A stretch of DNA of 10,834 bases, taken from NCBI GenBank assembly GCA_018055515.1, contig JAGPHL010000089.1, positions 1 to 10,834 of the forward strand, given 5' to 3'. A program made the position numbers and the translations under genes. How positions within the stretch are numbered: the first letter of the stretch is position 1; the number at the start of each line of letters is the position of its first letter. The stretch is from Anaerolineae bacterium. Its GTDB lineage: Bacteria > Chloroflexota > Anaerolineae > B4-G1 > SLSP01. This document shows positions 1 to 6,012 of the stretch, piece by piece. The notes below the pieces were generated by a model. That model ran no database searches and was not told the DNA's origin. It was given only the letters and a program-made list of their open reading frames with translations.

Positions 1-20
1 CGGCTCACGGGTCTCTATTC
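1..20. repeat. Partial copy of dispersed repeat (CGGCTCACGG...TCTCTATT)
   Basis: The first 20 bases match 5212-5231 at 18 of 20 positions, and the similarity weakens after that. In the second copy this string forms the right arm of an imperfect inverted repeat, so the first copy is probably the right end of the same element, cut by the window edge. It lies just downstream of tRNA-Val. No coding sense is evident in it. Confidence 0.55.
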
Positions 21-41
21 TCCGAGGGAAAAGCGGGGCAA

Positions 42-115
42 TGGGCGGTACAGGACTCGAACCTGTGGCCTCCTCCGTGTAAGGGAGGCGCTCTAACCGA
101 CTGAGCTAACCGCCC
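42..115 (-). tRNA. tRNA-Val (anticodon UAC)
   Basis: Read on the minus strand, the segment folds into a complete cloverleaf. The acceptor stem is GGGCGGT/ACCGCCC. The D arm is GCTC-loop-GAGC, and the anticodon stem CCTCC/GGAGG carries the loop CTTACAC. The T arm is ACAGG-TTCGAGT-CCTGT. The anticodon TAC reads GUA/GUG-type valine codons. The discriminator base is A at position 42; the next bases do not spell CCA, so the tail must be added by nucleotidyltransferase. The gene lies downstream of, and in the same direction as, the glycolate oxidase fusion, but it has its own consensus promoter immediately upstream. Confidence 0.97.
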
Positions 116-123
116 GCGGCGTC

Positions 124-151
124 ATCATAACAGACTTCGGGTCGAAGTCAA
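124..151 (-). promoter_or_regulatory. Sigma-70 promoter of tRNA-Val
   Basis: On the minus strand a -35 box TTGACT (146-151) is separated by 16 nt from a -10 box TATGAT (124-129). The -10 box is preceded by TG one base upstream, giving an extended -10 (TGTTATGAT). The predicted start is near 117, leaving a leader of only about 2 nt before the tRNA 5' end at 115. A perfect 7-bp inverted repeat (133-149, GACTTCG-ACC-CGAAGTC) overlaps the -35 box and spacer. It may be fortuitous, or it may serve as a weak transcript-end hairpin for the gene upstream. Confidence 0.75.
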
Positions 152-180
152 CCGCGCTGTCGGCCTGCCGGGGCGAGGCT

Positions 181-3100
181 TCACGCCGCCGGCAGGAAAT
201 CCCCCACCAGAATCCCCGCCGGATCCCAGCGGGCCTTGAGCGCGCGCATGAACTCCCCGGCCTCGGGGCGACGCCCCCACGGATCCACGCTGCCCCGCAC
301 GGCGTCCGGCAACGCCAGGGCCACGGTGTACCCTCCCGCCGCCTCGGCCGCCCGCCGCAGCGCCTCGATCCACGCGGCGAGCGCTGCCGCCGACAGGCCC
401 TCCGCCGGCCGTCCCACCCAGGCGAGGCCCAGCGCCGCGTCCACCAGCAGCGGCAACCCGGCGAGCGCGCTTTCCTGCGCGCGGATGACGTCGCGCAGCG
501 CTTTCACCGGGACCCCCGTCCGCAGCAGCGTCTCCTGCGGCGCGCCGACAAAGCTCGTCCACACGTCCGTGCCCGTGAACGTAGCGTCCACGGCAGGCTG
601 GGGCGCGCCGGCGCGGCGCAGCGTCTCGGTCAACCGCTCGGCCTCGCGCTCCACGTCCTGCGGCAGCCCTTCCAGGGTGATGAGCAGCCCGGCGGGAAGG
701 CGCGCGCCTCCCGGCAGGGCACACTCGCGGCAGGCGAGCAGGGCGGAGGCGACCAGCACGAACGGGCGCACCTGGTCCGCCCACGCCAGCGCCTGCTGCA
801 GGTCGTCCGCGGGCCAGCAGAGGGTCGTCTGGACGCGCGGCAGCGGCATGATGCGGAAAGTCGCCTCGGTGATGAAGCCCAACGTGCCGTAGGAGCCGAT
901 CAGCAGTTTGGGCAGATCGTAGCCGGCGACGTTCTTCACCAGCGGGCGCCCGGCGCGCACCAGGCGTCCGTCCGGCAGGACGACGGTGGCGCAGAGCAGC
1001 AGGTCGCGCACGCTGCCGTAGCGCATCCGCAGCGGGCCGTTGATGTTGGCGGCGACCAGGCCGCCGATCGTCGTCCCTTCCCAGGGGCTTGCCAGGGCGG
1101 CCTGCATTCCCACCTCGCGCAACCGCGCCTGCACCTCATGGACGGGCGTCCCCGCGCCGACGGTGACGTAGAGATCGTCGAGCGTCAGCACGCTCACGCC
1201 CCGCAGCGCCGCGCTGGAGAGGCGCACGGCCCCTTGCGGCGCTGCCGTCCACGCTTTGCCGATGACGACCGGGCGTCGCGCCGCGCTCAGCGCCGCCAGT
1301 CCCGCCGCGGCTTCTTCGGCGCTTGCCGGCGTGAAGGTGGCCGCAGCGGGCAGCTCGCCCTCGGGGAGGGACACGGCAGGCAGCGGCGTCGGCAGCACCT
1401 TGCCGGGGTTCATCCGGTCCTCGGGATCGAAGACGGCCTTGAGGTCATGCATGGCGGCCAGCTCCGCCGGACCGTAGAGCAGCGGCATGAAGGCGCGCTT
1501 TTCAATGCCCACGCCGTGCTCGCCGGTGATGGTCCCGCCGTAGGCGACGCACAGCGTCAGGATGCGCCGCCCGGCCTCATGGATGCGGGCCATGAACGCG
1601 GGGTTCTCCGGCTCCTGGATGAGGATGAAGGGGTGCAGGTTGCCGTCCCCCGCGTGCATGACGTAGGCCACCTGCAGGTCCAGGTCCGCGCAAATCTGGT
1701 TGACCCCGGCGATGGCGTCGCCCAGGCGACTGCGGGGCACCGTCCCATCTACCAGAAAATAGGAGGGGGCGAGCCGCGCCAGCGCTCCTAACGCGCTCTT
1801 CCGTCCGTACCAGAGGCGGTCGCGCTCGGCCGCGTCCCGCGCGATCTGCAGGTCGAAGGCCTGGAAACGCTCCAGCACCGCCACGACCTCGGCCATCTGC
1901 GGATCGAGGCTCTCCGGGTAGCCGTCCACTTCCACAAGCATCACCGCGCCGGCGTCGGTCGGGAGTCCCAAATGGAGGTAGTCCTCGATGATGCGGACGA
2001 TTTTCTGATCCATGAGCTCCAGCGTCGCGGGGATCAGTCCCTGGGCGATGATGGCGGAGACGGCGCGCCCGGCGGTCTCGATGGAATCGAAGGCGGCGCG
2101 CAGGGTGCGCAGCGCGGGCGGGTTGCTGAGGAGGCGGACCTCGGCCTGCGTCACCATGCCCAGGGTCCCCTCGCTGCCGGTGAAAAGGCCCACGAAGTCG
2201 TATTCGGGCCGGTCGAAGGCGCGCCCGCCAAAGTGCACGGCGCGTCCGTCGGCGAGGACGACCTCCAGGCCGGTGATGTAGTTGGTGGTGACGCCGTACT
2301 TGAAGCAGTGCGGCCCGCCGGCGTTGGCCGCGATGTTGCCTCCCAGGGTTGCGGAGCGTCCGCTCGCCGGGTCGGCGGGGAAGTACAGCCCGCGCGCTTT
2401 GACGAGCTCATCAAAGGTGAGGTTGATGACGCCGGCCTGCACGGTGACGCTGCGCCCGGTCACCTCCAGGTCGGTGACGGCCTTCAGGCGCGACAATTCC
2501 AGGATCAGGCCGCCGTTTTCGGCGACGGCGCCGCCGGCGAGCCCGGTGCCCGCTCCCCGCGCGATGAGGGGCAGCTGCTGTTCCCGCGCCCAGGCGACGG
2601 TGGCCTGCACCTCGGCCGTGTTGTGGGGGAGGATCACGGCGGTGGGCCGGCCGTGTTCCAGCGCGGCGTCGCGCTCGTAGGGAAGGCGCTCGGTCGTGTC
2701 GCTGATGACTCGCCCGGGGCCGAGGCGTTGCGCGAGCGCGCGCAGGTCGGGATCCGCCGGCGGACGCACGCGCGGCAGCAGCGCGCCCTTGCTGATGGGT
2801 TTGGGCGTCGGATGGGGCTGTGGAGCGCGCCGGGTTTCGACCGCCGCGGCGCGATAGGACAGCTCGAGGAGCTCCGCGACGTGCATGACTTTGATGGGCA
2901 ATCCGGCGCGGCGCACGCCGGAGATCAACTGCATGGCGCAGCCGGTGTTGGTCACGGCGAGGACGTCCGCCCCGGTCGCGGCGATGTCGGCGATTTTGGC
3001 GTCGAGGATGGCGTTGGCCGTCTCCGTCTGCACGATGTTGTAGATGCCGGCGCTGCCGCAGCACTGATCGGGTTTGGCGAGCTCCACCAGCTCCAGCCGG

Positions 3101-4131
3101 GGGATGGCGCGCAGCAGGTCGCGGGGTTGGGTGATGATCTTTTGCGCATGGCGCAGGTGGCAGGAATCGGCGTAGGTCACGCGGAGGGGGAGCGCGCCCT
3201 GCGGTGGAGTGTGCAGATGGGTCGCCAGGAACTCGTTGAAGTCCTGCACCAGGGCGACGAAGCGTTGGGCGCGTTCGGCGTAAGCGGGATCCTCCCGGAG
3301 CATGGAGGCATATTCCTTGAGCTGCGCGCCGCAGCCCCCCGCATTGTTGATGACGGCGTCGTAGTCGTCGGCAAGGAAGGCGTCAATGTTGCGCCGCGCC
3401 AGCTCGAGCGCGAGCGTCTCGTGGCCGGTGTGCAGCTGCGCCGCGCCGCAACAGGTCTGCGCGGCGGGGAAGTGCACCTCGTAACCGTTGCGCTGCAACA
3501 CGCGGACGGTGGCGGCATTCATGCCGGTGAGAAAGGCCTCCTGAATGCAGCCGACGAAGAAGGCGACCTTGCCGCGCTTCTCGCCCAGGGCCGGCGCCGG
3601 TTGGCGGGTCTCCAGGAAGTGGGTGTCCAGCGGCGGGAGGATGGCTTCCATGCCTTTGAGGGGCTGCGGCAGGAAGTTCAGCGTCCGCACGGCCTTCTGC
3701 AGGCCGCTCTTCTCGTAGAGCCGCATCAGCCGCGCGACGGCCTTGAGCCGTCCGGTGTGGGGCATCATCTGGTAGAGGCCCAGCCACATGGCAAAACGTT
3801 CGACGGGTCCGGCGCGGCGTTGCTGTTCGAGATCAATGCGCGCGCCCTCGATCAGCGCGCCGTAGGGGACGCCCGAAGGGCAGGCCGATTCGCAGGCGCG
3901 GCATTCCAGGCAGAGCAGCAGGTGTTCGGCGTAGGGGCCGAGGAAGGCGTCGGCGTCGAGCGCGCCCTCGGCGGCGGCCTTCATCAGCACGATGCGCCCG
4001 CGCGGGGCGTCCGTCTCCGCGCCGAAGACGGCGTAGGTAGGGCAGGCATCCAGGCACAGGCCGCAGTGGATGCATTGGGCCAACATCGAACGGTATTCAG
4101 CTGTGCGCATTTTGTGAAGTTCCAGGGTCAT
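181..4131 (-). CDS. Fused glycolate oxidase GlcF-GlcD-GlcE (FeS / FAD / FAD)
   Basis: This 1316-residue uninterrupted frame joins the three subunits of glycolate oxidase (glycolate to glyoxylate; relatives oxidise D-lactate). Residues 1-430 are GlcF-like. They hold two ferredoxin motifs (C20-x2-C23-x2-C26-x3-C30-P and C74-x2-C77-x2-C80-x3-C84-P) and two cysteine-rich CCG domains (C227-C228-G; C267; C357-C358-G; C398). A Pro/Arg-rich linker follows at about 431-458. Residues 459-915 are GlcD-like. They have the FAD loop RGAGTGLAGG (525-534), the TLGGNIAANAGG segment near 595-606, GSEGTLG (652-658), and the C-terminal motifs HAGDGNLHP (826-834) and GEHGVG (870-875). Residues from about 930 to 1316 are GlcE-like (TTIGGLVAANINGP, KNVAGYDLPKLLIGSYGTLG), but the usual early Gly-rich loop is degenerate. 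The start ATG has GAGGA 6 nt upstream; the next Met (residue 8) has no such site. It is likely cytoplasmic or membrane-peripheral and passes electrons to quinone or another carrier. The family is certain; glycolate versus D-lactate is not. Confidence 0.93.
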   Translation of the reverse strand: MTLELHKMRTAEYRSMLAQCIHCGLCLDACPTYAVFGAETDAPRGRIVLMKAAAEGALDADAFLGPYAEHLLLCLECRACESACPSGVPYGALIEGARIDLEQQRRAGPVERFAMWLGLYQMMPHTGRLKAVARLMRLYEKSGLQKAVRTLNFLPQPLKGMEAILPPLDTHFLETRQPAPALGEKRGKVAFFVGCIQEAFLTGMNAATVRVLQRNGYEVHFPAAQTCCGAAQLHTGHETLALELARRNIDAFLADDYDAVINNAGGCGAQLKEYASMLREDPAYAERAQRFVALVQDFNEFLATHLHTPPQGALPLRVTYADSCHLRHAQKIITQPRDLLRAIPRLELVELAKPDQCCGSAGIYNIVQTETANAILDAKIADIAATGADVLAVTNTGCAMQLISGVRRAGLPIKVMHVAELLELSYRAAAVETRRAPQPHPTPKPISKGALLPRVRPPADPDLRALAQRLGPGRVISDTTERLPYERDAALEHGRPTAVILPHNTAEVQATVAWAREQQLPLIARGAGTGLAGGAVAENGGLILELSRLKAVTDLEVTGRSVTVQAGVINLTFDELVKARGLYFPADPASGRSATLGGNIAANAGGPHCFKYGVTTNYITGLEVVLADGRAVHFGGRAFDRPEYDFVGLFTGSEGTLGMVTQAEVRLLSNPPALRTLRAAFDSIETAGRAVSAIIAQGLIPATLELMDQKIVRIIEDYLHLGLPTDAGAVMLVEVDGYPESLDPQMAEVVAVLERFQAFDLQIARDAAERDRLWYGRKSALGALARLAPSYFLVDGTVPRSRLGDAIAGVNQICADLDLQVAYVMHAGDGNLHPFILIQEPENPAFMARIHEAGRRILTLCVAYGGTITGEHGVGIEKRAFMPLLYGPAELAAMHDLKAVFDPEDRMNPGKVLPTPLPAVSLPEGELPAAATFTPASAEEAAAGLAALSAARRPVVIGKAWTAAPQGAVRLSSAALRGVSVLTLDDLYVTVGAGTPVHEVQARLREVGMQAALASPWEGTTIGGLVAANINGPLRMRYGSVRDLLLCATVVLPDGRLVRAGRPLVKNVAGYDLPKLLIGSYGTLGFITEATFRIMPLPRVQTTLCWPADDLQQALAWADQVRPFVLVASALLACRECALPGGARLPAGLLITLEGLPQDVEREAERLTETLRRAGAPQPAVDATFTGTDVWTSFVGAPQETLLRTGVPVKALRDVIRAQESALAGLPLLVDAALGLAWVGRPAEGLSAAALAAWIEALRRAAEAAGGYTVALALPDAVRGSVDPWGRRPEAGEFMRALKARWDPAGILVGDFLPAA

Positions 4132-4176
4132 GGGTCATCCTCATTGAAAGCGAGTGAGCGCCAGAATCGAGAATCG

Positions 4177-4193
4177 GCCAATGGGCGATTGGC
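4177..4193. promoter_or_regulatory. Second GCCAA-TTGGC palindrome, in the fusion-gene leader
   Basis: GCCAAT-GGGCG-ATTGGC is a 6-bp inverted repeat with a 5-nt centre. It is centred near +21 of the fusion transcript. It shares the half-sites GCCAA/TTGGC with the palindrome at 4253-4270. A DNA-bound protein here would block elongation from the fusion promoter; alternatively the RNA forms a small leader hairpin. Next to it (4163-4176) is a tandem duplication of the heptamer AGAATCG. Its function is inferred only. Confidence 0.4.
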
Positions 4194-4211
4194 GGATCTC
4201 CGTTGGATTCC

Positions 4212-4239
4212 AGTATACTTTTCTGCCGTGAATCGTCAA
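4212..4239 (-). promoter_or_regulatory. Sigma-70 promoter of the GlcF-D-E fusion gene
   Basis: The minus strand has a -35 box TTGACG (4234-4239), a 16-nt spacer and a -10 box TATACT (4212-4217). The start is predicted near 4205, giving a leader of about 74 nt before the ATG at 4131. The leader contains a small hairpin (4177-4193) and a direct repeat, both described separately. Confidence 0.7.
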
Positions 4240-4252
4240 TTTGGGGCCGCAA

Positions 4253-4270
4253 CGCCAACTCTGGTTGGCG
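4253..4270. promoter_or_regulatory. Palindrome between divergent promoters (candidate operator)
   Basis: CGCCAAC-TCTG-GTTGGCG is a perfect 7-bp inverted repeat with a 4-nt centre. It is centred at about -56.5 from the predicted start of the fusion gene and about -71.5 from that of the DJ-1 gene, so one bound protein could act on both. Its core, GCCAA-N6-TTGGC, recurs with one extra central base at 4177-4193. The regulator is not in the window. The operator role is inferred. Confidence 0.5.
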
Positions 4271-4297
4271 AGGTTGTCCCTTGCCGTCGCATTTGCC

Positions 4298-4326
4298 TTG
4301 ACTGTACGCACAGCTTGTTCTATAAT
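4298..4326 (+). promoter_or_regulatory. Strong sigma-70 promoter of the DJ-1/PfpI gene
   Basis: TTGACT (4298-4303), a 17-nt spacer and a perfect TATAAT (4321-4326) give a near-consensus promoter. The start is predicted near 4333 and the leader is about 72 nt. This implies high basal expression unless it is repressed, possibly through the palindrome 28 nt upstream of the -35 box. Confidence 0.8.
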
Positions 4327-4404
4327 ACATTCTGGGTCGTCGTGTTGCGACGGCAGCCATTTTCACTTCACATCGGTCACACATTCATTAAGGAGGATAG
4401 GCGT

Positions 4405-4986
4405 ATGGCGGCCAAGAAGATTTTGATTCTCGCAGGTGATTTCGTTGAGGATTATGAGCTCATGGTGCCGTTCCAGGCCTTGCTGATGGTAGGCCACGAA
4501 GTCCATGTCGTTTGTCCGGGCAAGAAGGCGGGCGACAAGGTGCGCACGGCGATTCATGACTTCGAGGGCGATCAGACCTACAGTGAGAAGCCGGGGCACA
4601 ATTTCGTGCTCAACGCCACGTTCGCGGAGGTCAAGGCCGAGGATTACGACGCGCTGCTGCTCCCCGGCGGACGCGCGCCGGAATACATCCGCCTCGACGC
4701 TGATGTGATCAAGATCGTGCAGCACTTTGCGCAGGCTGGCAAGCCCATTGCGGCGATCTGCCATGGGCCGCAGATTCTGGCGGCGGCGGGCGTCCTCAAG
4801 GGGAAGGAGTGCACGGCCTACCCCGCTGTGGGTCCAGACGTCACCAATGCGGGCGCGACTTTCATTCCTCTCGCGGCGGATCAGGCGCACGTGGATGGCA
4901 ATCTGGTCAGCGCGCCGGCCTGGCCGGCTCATCCGGCGTGGCTGGCAGCGTTCCTCAAGGCGCTGGGCACGGAGATCAAGCTCTAA
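4405..4986 (+). CDS. DJ-1/PfpI family protein (class I glutamine amidotransferase-like)
   Basis: This 193-residue protein matches the usual length of single-domain PfpI/DJ-1 proteins. It has the N-terminal beta strand KKILILAGDF, the conserved acidic residue E18 (in VEDYE), the LLLPGGRAPEY turn (84-94) and the nucleophile elbow AAICHGP with C119-H120. The C-terminal segment is typical of bacterial PfpI-like members (DGNLVSAPAWPAHPAWL). Relatives act as glyoxalase III or disputed protein deglycases, or as oxidation sensors; which applies here cannot be read from sequence. The reading frame stays open far upstream, but AAGGAGG ends 8 nt before the ATG at 4405 and the promoter lies at 4298-4326, so this is the start. 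It is divergent from the glycolate oxidase fusion, whose substrates (glycolate, lactate) are products of glyoxalase III activity. A strong terminator follows. Confidence 0.93.
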   Translation: MAAKKILILAGDFVEDYELMVPFQALLMVGHEVHVVCPGKKAGDKVRTAIHDFEGDQTYSEKPGHNFVLNATFAEVKAEDYDALLLPGGRAPEYIRLDADVIKIVQHFAQAGKPIAAICHGPQILAAAGVLKGKECTAYPAVGPDVTNAGATFIPLAADQAHVDGNLVSAPAWPAHPAWLAAFLKALGTEIKL

Positions 4987-5008
4987 GTTTGCCGGTTGTG
5001 CTCTCACG

Positions 5009-5058
5009 GCCCCATGGCGCGCGCCTGAATGACCGACGCCATGGGGCGCTTGATTTTT
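5009..5058 (+). terminator. Rho-independent terminator of the DJ-1/PfpI gene
   Basis: A perfect 11-bp stem, GCCCCATGGCG (5009-5019) with CGCCATGGGGC (5037-5047), encloses a 17-nt loop and is followed by GCTTGATTTTT. It starts 22 nt after the stop codon. Confidence 0.85.
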
Positions 5059-5245
5059 GGGTCATGCCGCGCGCTCTGTTCCAGGGGTGGGGCAGGGTTC
5101 ACGGATGAACGCGGAGTTGGAGCTGGCATGTCCCTGCGGGGCACTGCCGAGATGAAAATGTGAGCTGTGAGGGGTGAGCCGCGAGCCGTGACTACGACAA
5201 CTCTCTCCTCACGGCTCACGGATCTCTATTTGCTGAGGTGTGCTT
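5059..5245. other. Intergenic stretch with inverted repeat, no gene seen
   Basis: The stretch between the DJ-1 terminator and the 94-residue gene holds no plausible coding frame. It contains a small hairpin near 5139-5153 and the larger inverted repeat at 5179-5221. I see no convincing sigma-70 promoter for the downstream genes. One could lie within or beside the repeat. Confidence 0.5.
5179..5231. repeat. Imperfect inverted repeat, REP/MITE-like, with second partial copy at window start
   Basis: The left arm CCGCGAGCCGTGA (5179-5191) pairs with the right arm TCACGGCTCACGG (5209-5221) at 12 of 13 positions around a 17-nt loop. The right arm plus the following ATCTCTATT recurs at positions 1-20 (18/20 identical). 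The arms are themselves built of a reiterated GAGCCGTGAG-type unit. No T-run follows, so it is not an ordinary terminator. It is a probable dispersed non-coding repeat; the family is not identified. Confidence 0.6.
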
Positions 5246-5530
5246 ATGTTGCGACGCATGGTGCGTGAAACGGCTTTTCGCCTGAGCCGACGGGATCTGG
5301 CGGCCTTTCTGGTGGATCACGAGGAGCAGCTGCTGGCGATTTTCCGGGACGAGATGGAAAAACTGGACGAGGAGATCCCCGAAGAGAATCTTTTCATTGA
5401 TCTTCACCTCGTGCCTCTGGGTGACATGATTCTCAAGGCCGTGCTGCGAGCGATGAACCGCTTCTTGCTGATGGAGGACCCTGAGGCCGGAGTGCAAGGT
5501 GCCCCTGAGGGGGAACACGCTTCGCCATGA
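5246..5530 (+). CDS. Small helical protein of unknown function (94 aa)
   Basis: I do not recognise this protein. From the ATG at 5246 it encodes 94 residues. The N-terminus is basic (MLRRMVRETAFRLSRRDL). It is followed by a strongly charged, probably helical stretch rich in Glu/Asp (about residues 22-50: VDHEEQLLAIFRDEMEKLDEE). Next is a hydrophobic-amphipathic segment (LFIDLHLVPLGDMILKAVLRAMNRFLL), then a disordered Pro/Gly/Glu tail. GAGGTG lies 5 nt before the ATG; an in-frame GTG six bases earlier overlaps that site and is less likely. There is no signal peptide, and the hydrophobic part is too polar to be a clear membrane helix. The gene sits 70 nt upstream of the Mth938-like gene in the same direction, probably in one transcript. 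The ribosome site and codon-like base pattern support a real gene. Confidence 0.7.
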   Translation: MLRRMVRETAFRLSRRDLAAFLVDHEEQLLAIFRDEMEKLDEEIPEENLFIDLHLVPLGDMILKAVLRAMNRFLLMEDPEAGVQGAPEGEHASP

Positions 5531-5600
5531 GGCCGGCGATGGCGGCCTTCCAGGCGGTGTCGTCGGCGGCAGGCCGGGGGCCTTGAAGGGGGGATGAGGC

Positions 5601-5963
5601 ATGGAGCCCGTGATCGAGAAGTACAAGTTCGGCGCGATGCGCATCGCCGGCGAGACCTACGAGTATGACGTGCTGTTGCGCTGGGACGGCAAGGTGCGCC
5701 GTCGCAAGAGCAAGCTGTCCAGGAAAGTCTACGGCACGAGTCACAAAGTCTCGCTCGATGAGGCGAAGCAGATCTACAAGGAGGGCGCGGAAGCGCTCAT
5801 TTTTGGGACCGGGCGTTTCGACAAGGCCCGGCTCTCAGATGAGGCGGCGGCCTATTTCGAGAAAAAGGGCGTGCGGGTGATGCTCGCTCCAACCCCGAAA
5901 GCGCTCAAACACTGGAATGAGGCGCGCGGCAAGGTCATCGGCCTCTTCCATGTGACTTGCTGA
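5601..5963 (+). CDS. Mth938-like domain protein (NDUFAF3/Mth938 family)
   Basis: The 120-residue protein spans the whole Mth938-like fold. It has an N-terminal Y-x-FG-x-M-x-I-x-G strand region (8-17), a central DVLLRWDGKVRRRKSK segment (23-38), the conserved IFGTGR turn (67-72), a GVRVMLAPT strand (90-98) and the family-typical LFHVTC end (115-120). Eukaryotic relatives assist complex I assembly (NDUFAF3/C3orf60 type). The function of bacterial and archaeal members is not settled, so none is assigned. AAGGGGGG 7 nt before the ATG supports the start. The last four codons (Val-Thr-Cys-stop) belong to a 12-bp tandem array that runs past the gene end. It is probably co-transcribed with the 94-residue gene upstream and convergent with hcp. 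Confidence 0.88.
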   Translation: MEPVIEKYKFGAMRIAGETYEYDVLLRWDGKVRRRKSKLSRKVYGTSHKVSLDEAKQIYKEGAEALIFGTGRFDKARLSDEAAAYFEKKGVRVMLAPTPKALKHWNEARGKVIGLFHVTC

Positions 5964-5999
5964 GTGACCTGCTGAGTGACCTGCTGAGCGACGTCCTGA
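5952..5999 (+). repeat. 12-bp tandem repeat, four units, covering a stop codon
   Basis: The units are GTGACTTGCTGA, GTGACCTGCTGA, GTGACCTGCTGA and the diverged GCGACGTCCTGA. The first unit is the last three codons plus stop of the Mth938-like gene. Because the period is a multiple of three, every unit ends with TGA in that same frame, giving four in-frame stops. It appears to be a slippage expansion of the 3' end of the gene. Confidence 0.9.
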
Positions 6000-6012
6000 G
6001 GCGATGGACGAC

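Noticed and set aside
133..149. Perfect hairpin as rho-independent terminator of the fusion gene
   Set aside because: It is not followed by a T-run and lies inside a consensus tRNA promoter. Kept only as an observation.
4097..4384. Minus-strand 95-codon frame across the divergent spacer
   Set aside because: It overlaps both promoters, both palindromes and the start of the fusion gene, and has no homology-like features.
1972..4404. Long plus-strand open frame (about 800 codons) opposite the fusion gene, continuing in frame into the DJ-1 gene
   Set aside because: It is antisense to a gene with well-conserved domains. Its translation is low-complexity Gly/Val/Ala/Arg-rich sequence without motifs. 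The DJ-1 gene has its own promoter and ribosome site at 4405, so the upstream part is a GC-bias artefact.
5192..5208. Loop of the inverted repeat read as a CRISPR-like spacer
   Set aside because: There is only one unit with inverted, not direct, arms, and no cas genes. No CRISPR array is present in the window.
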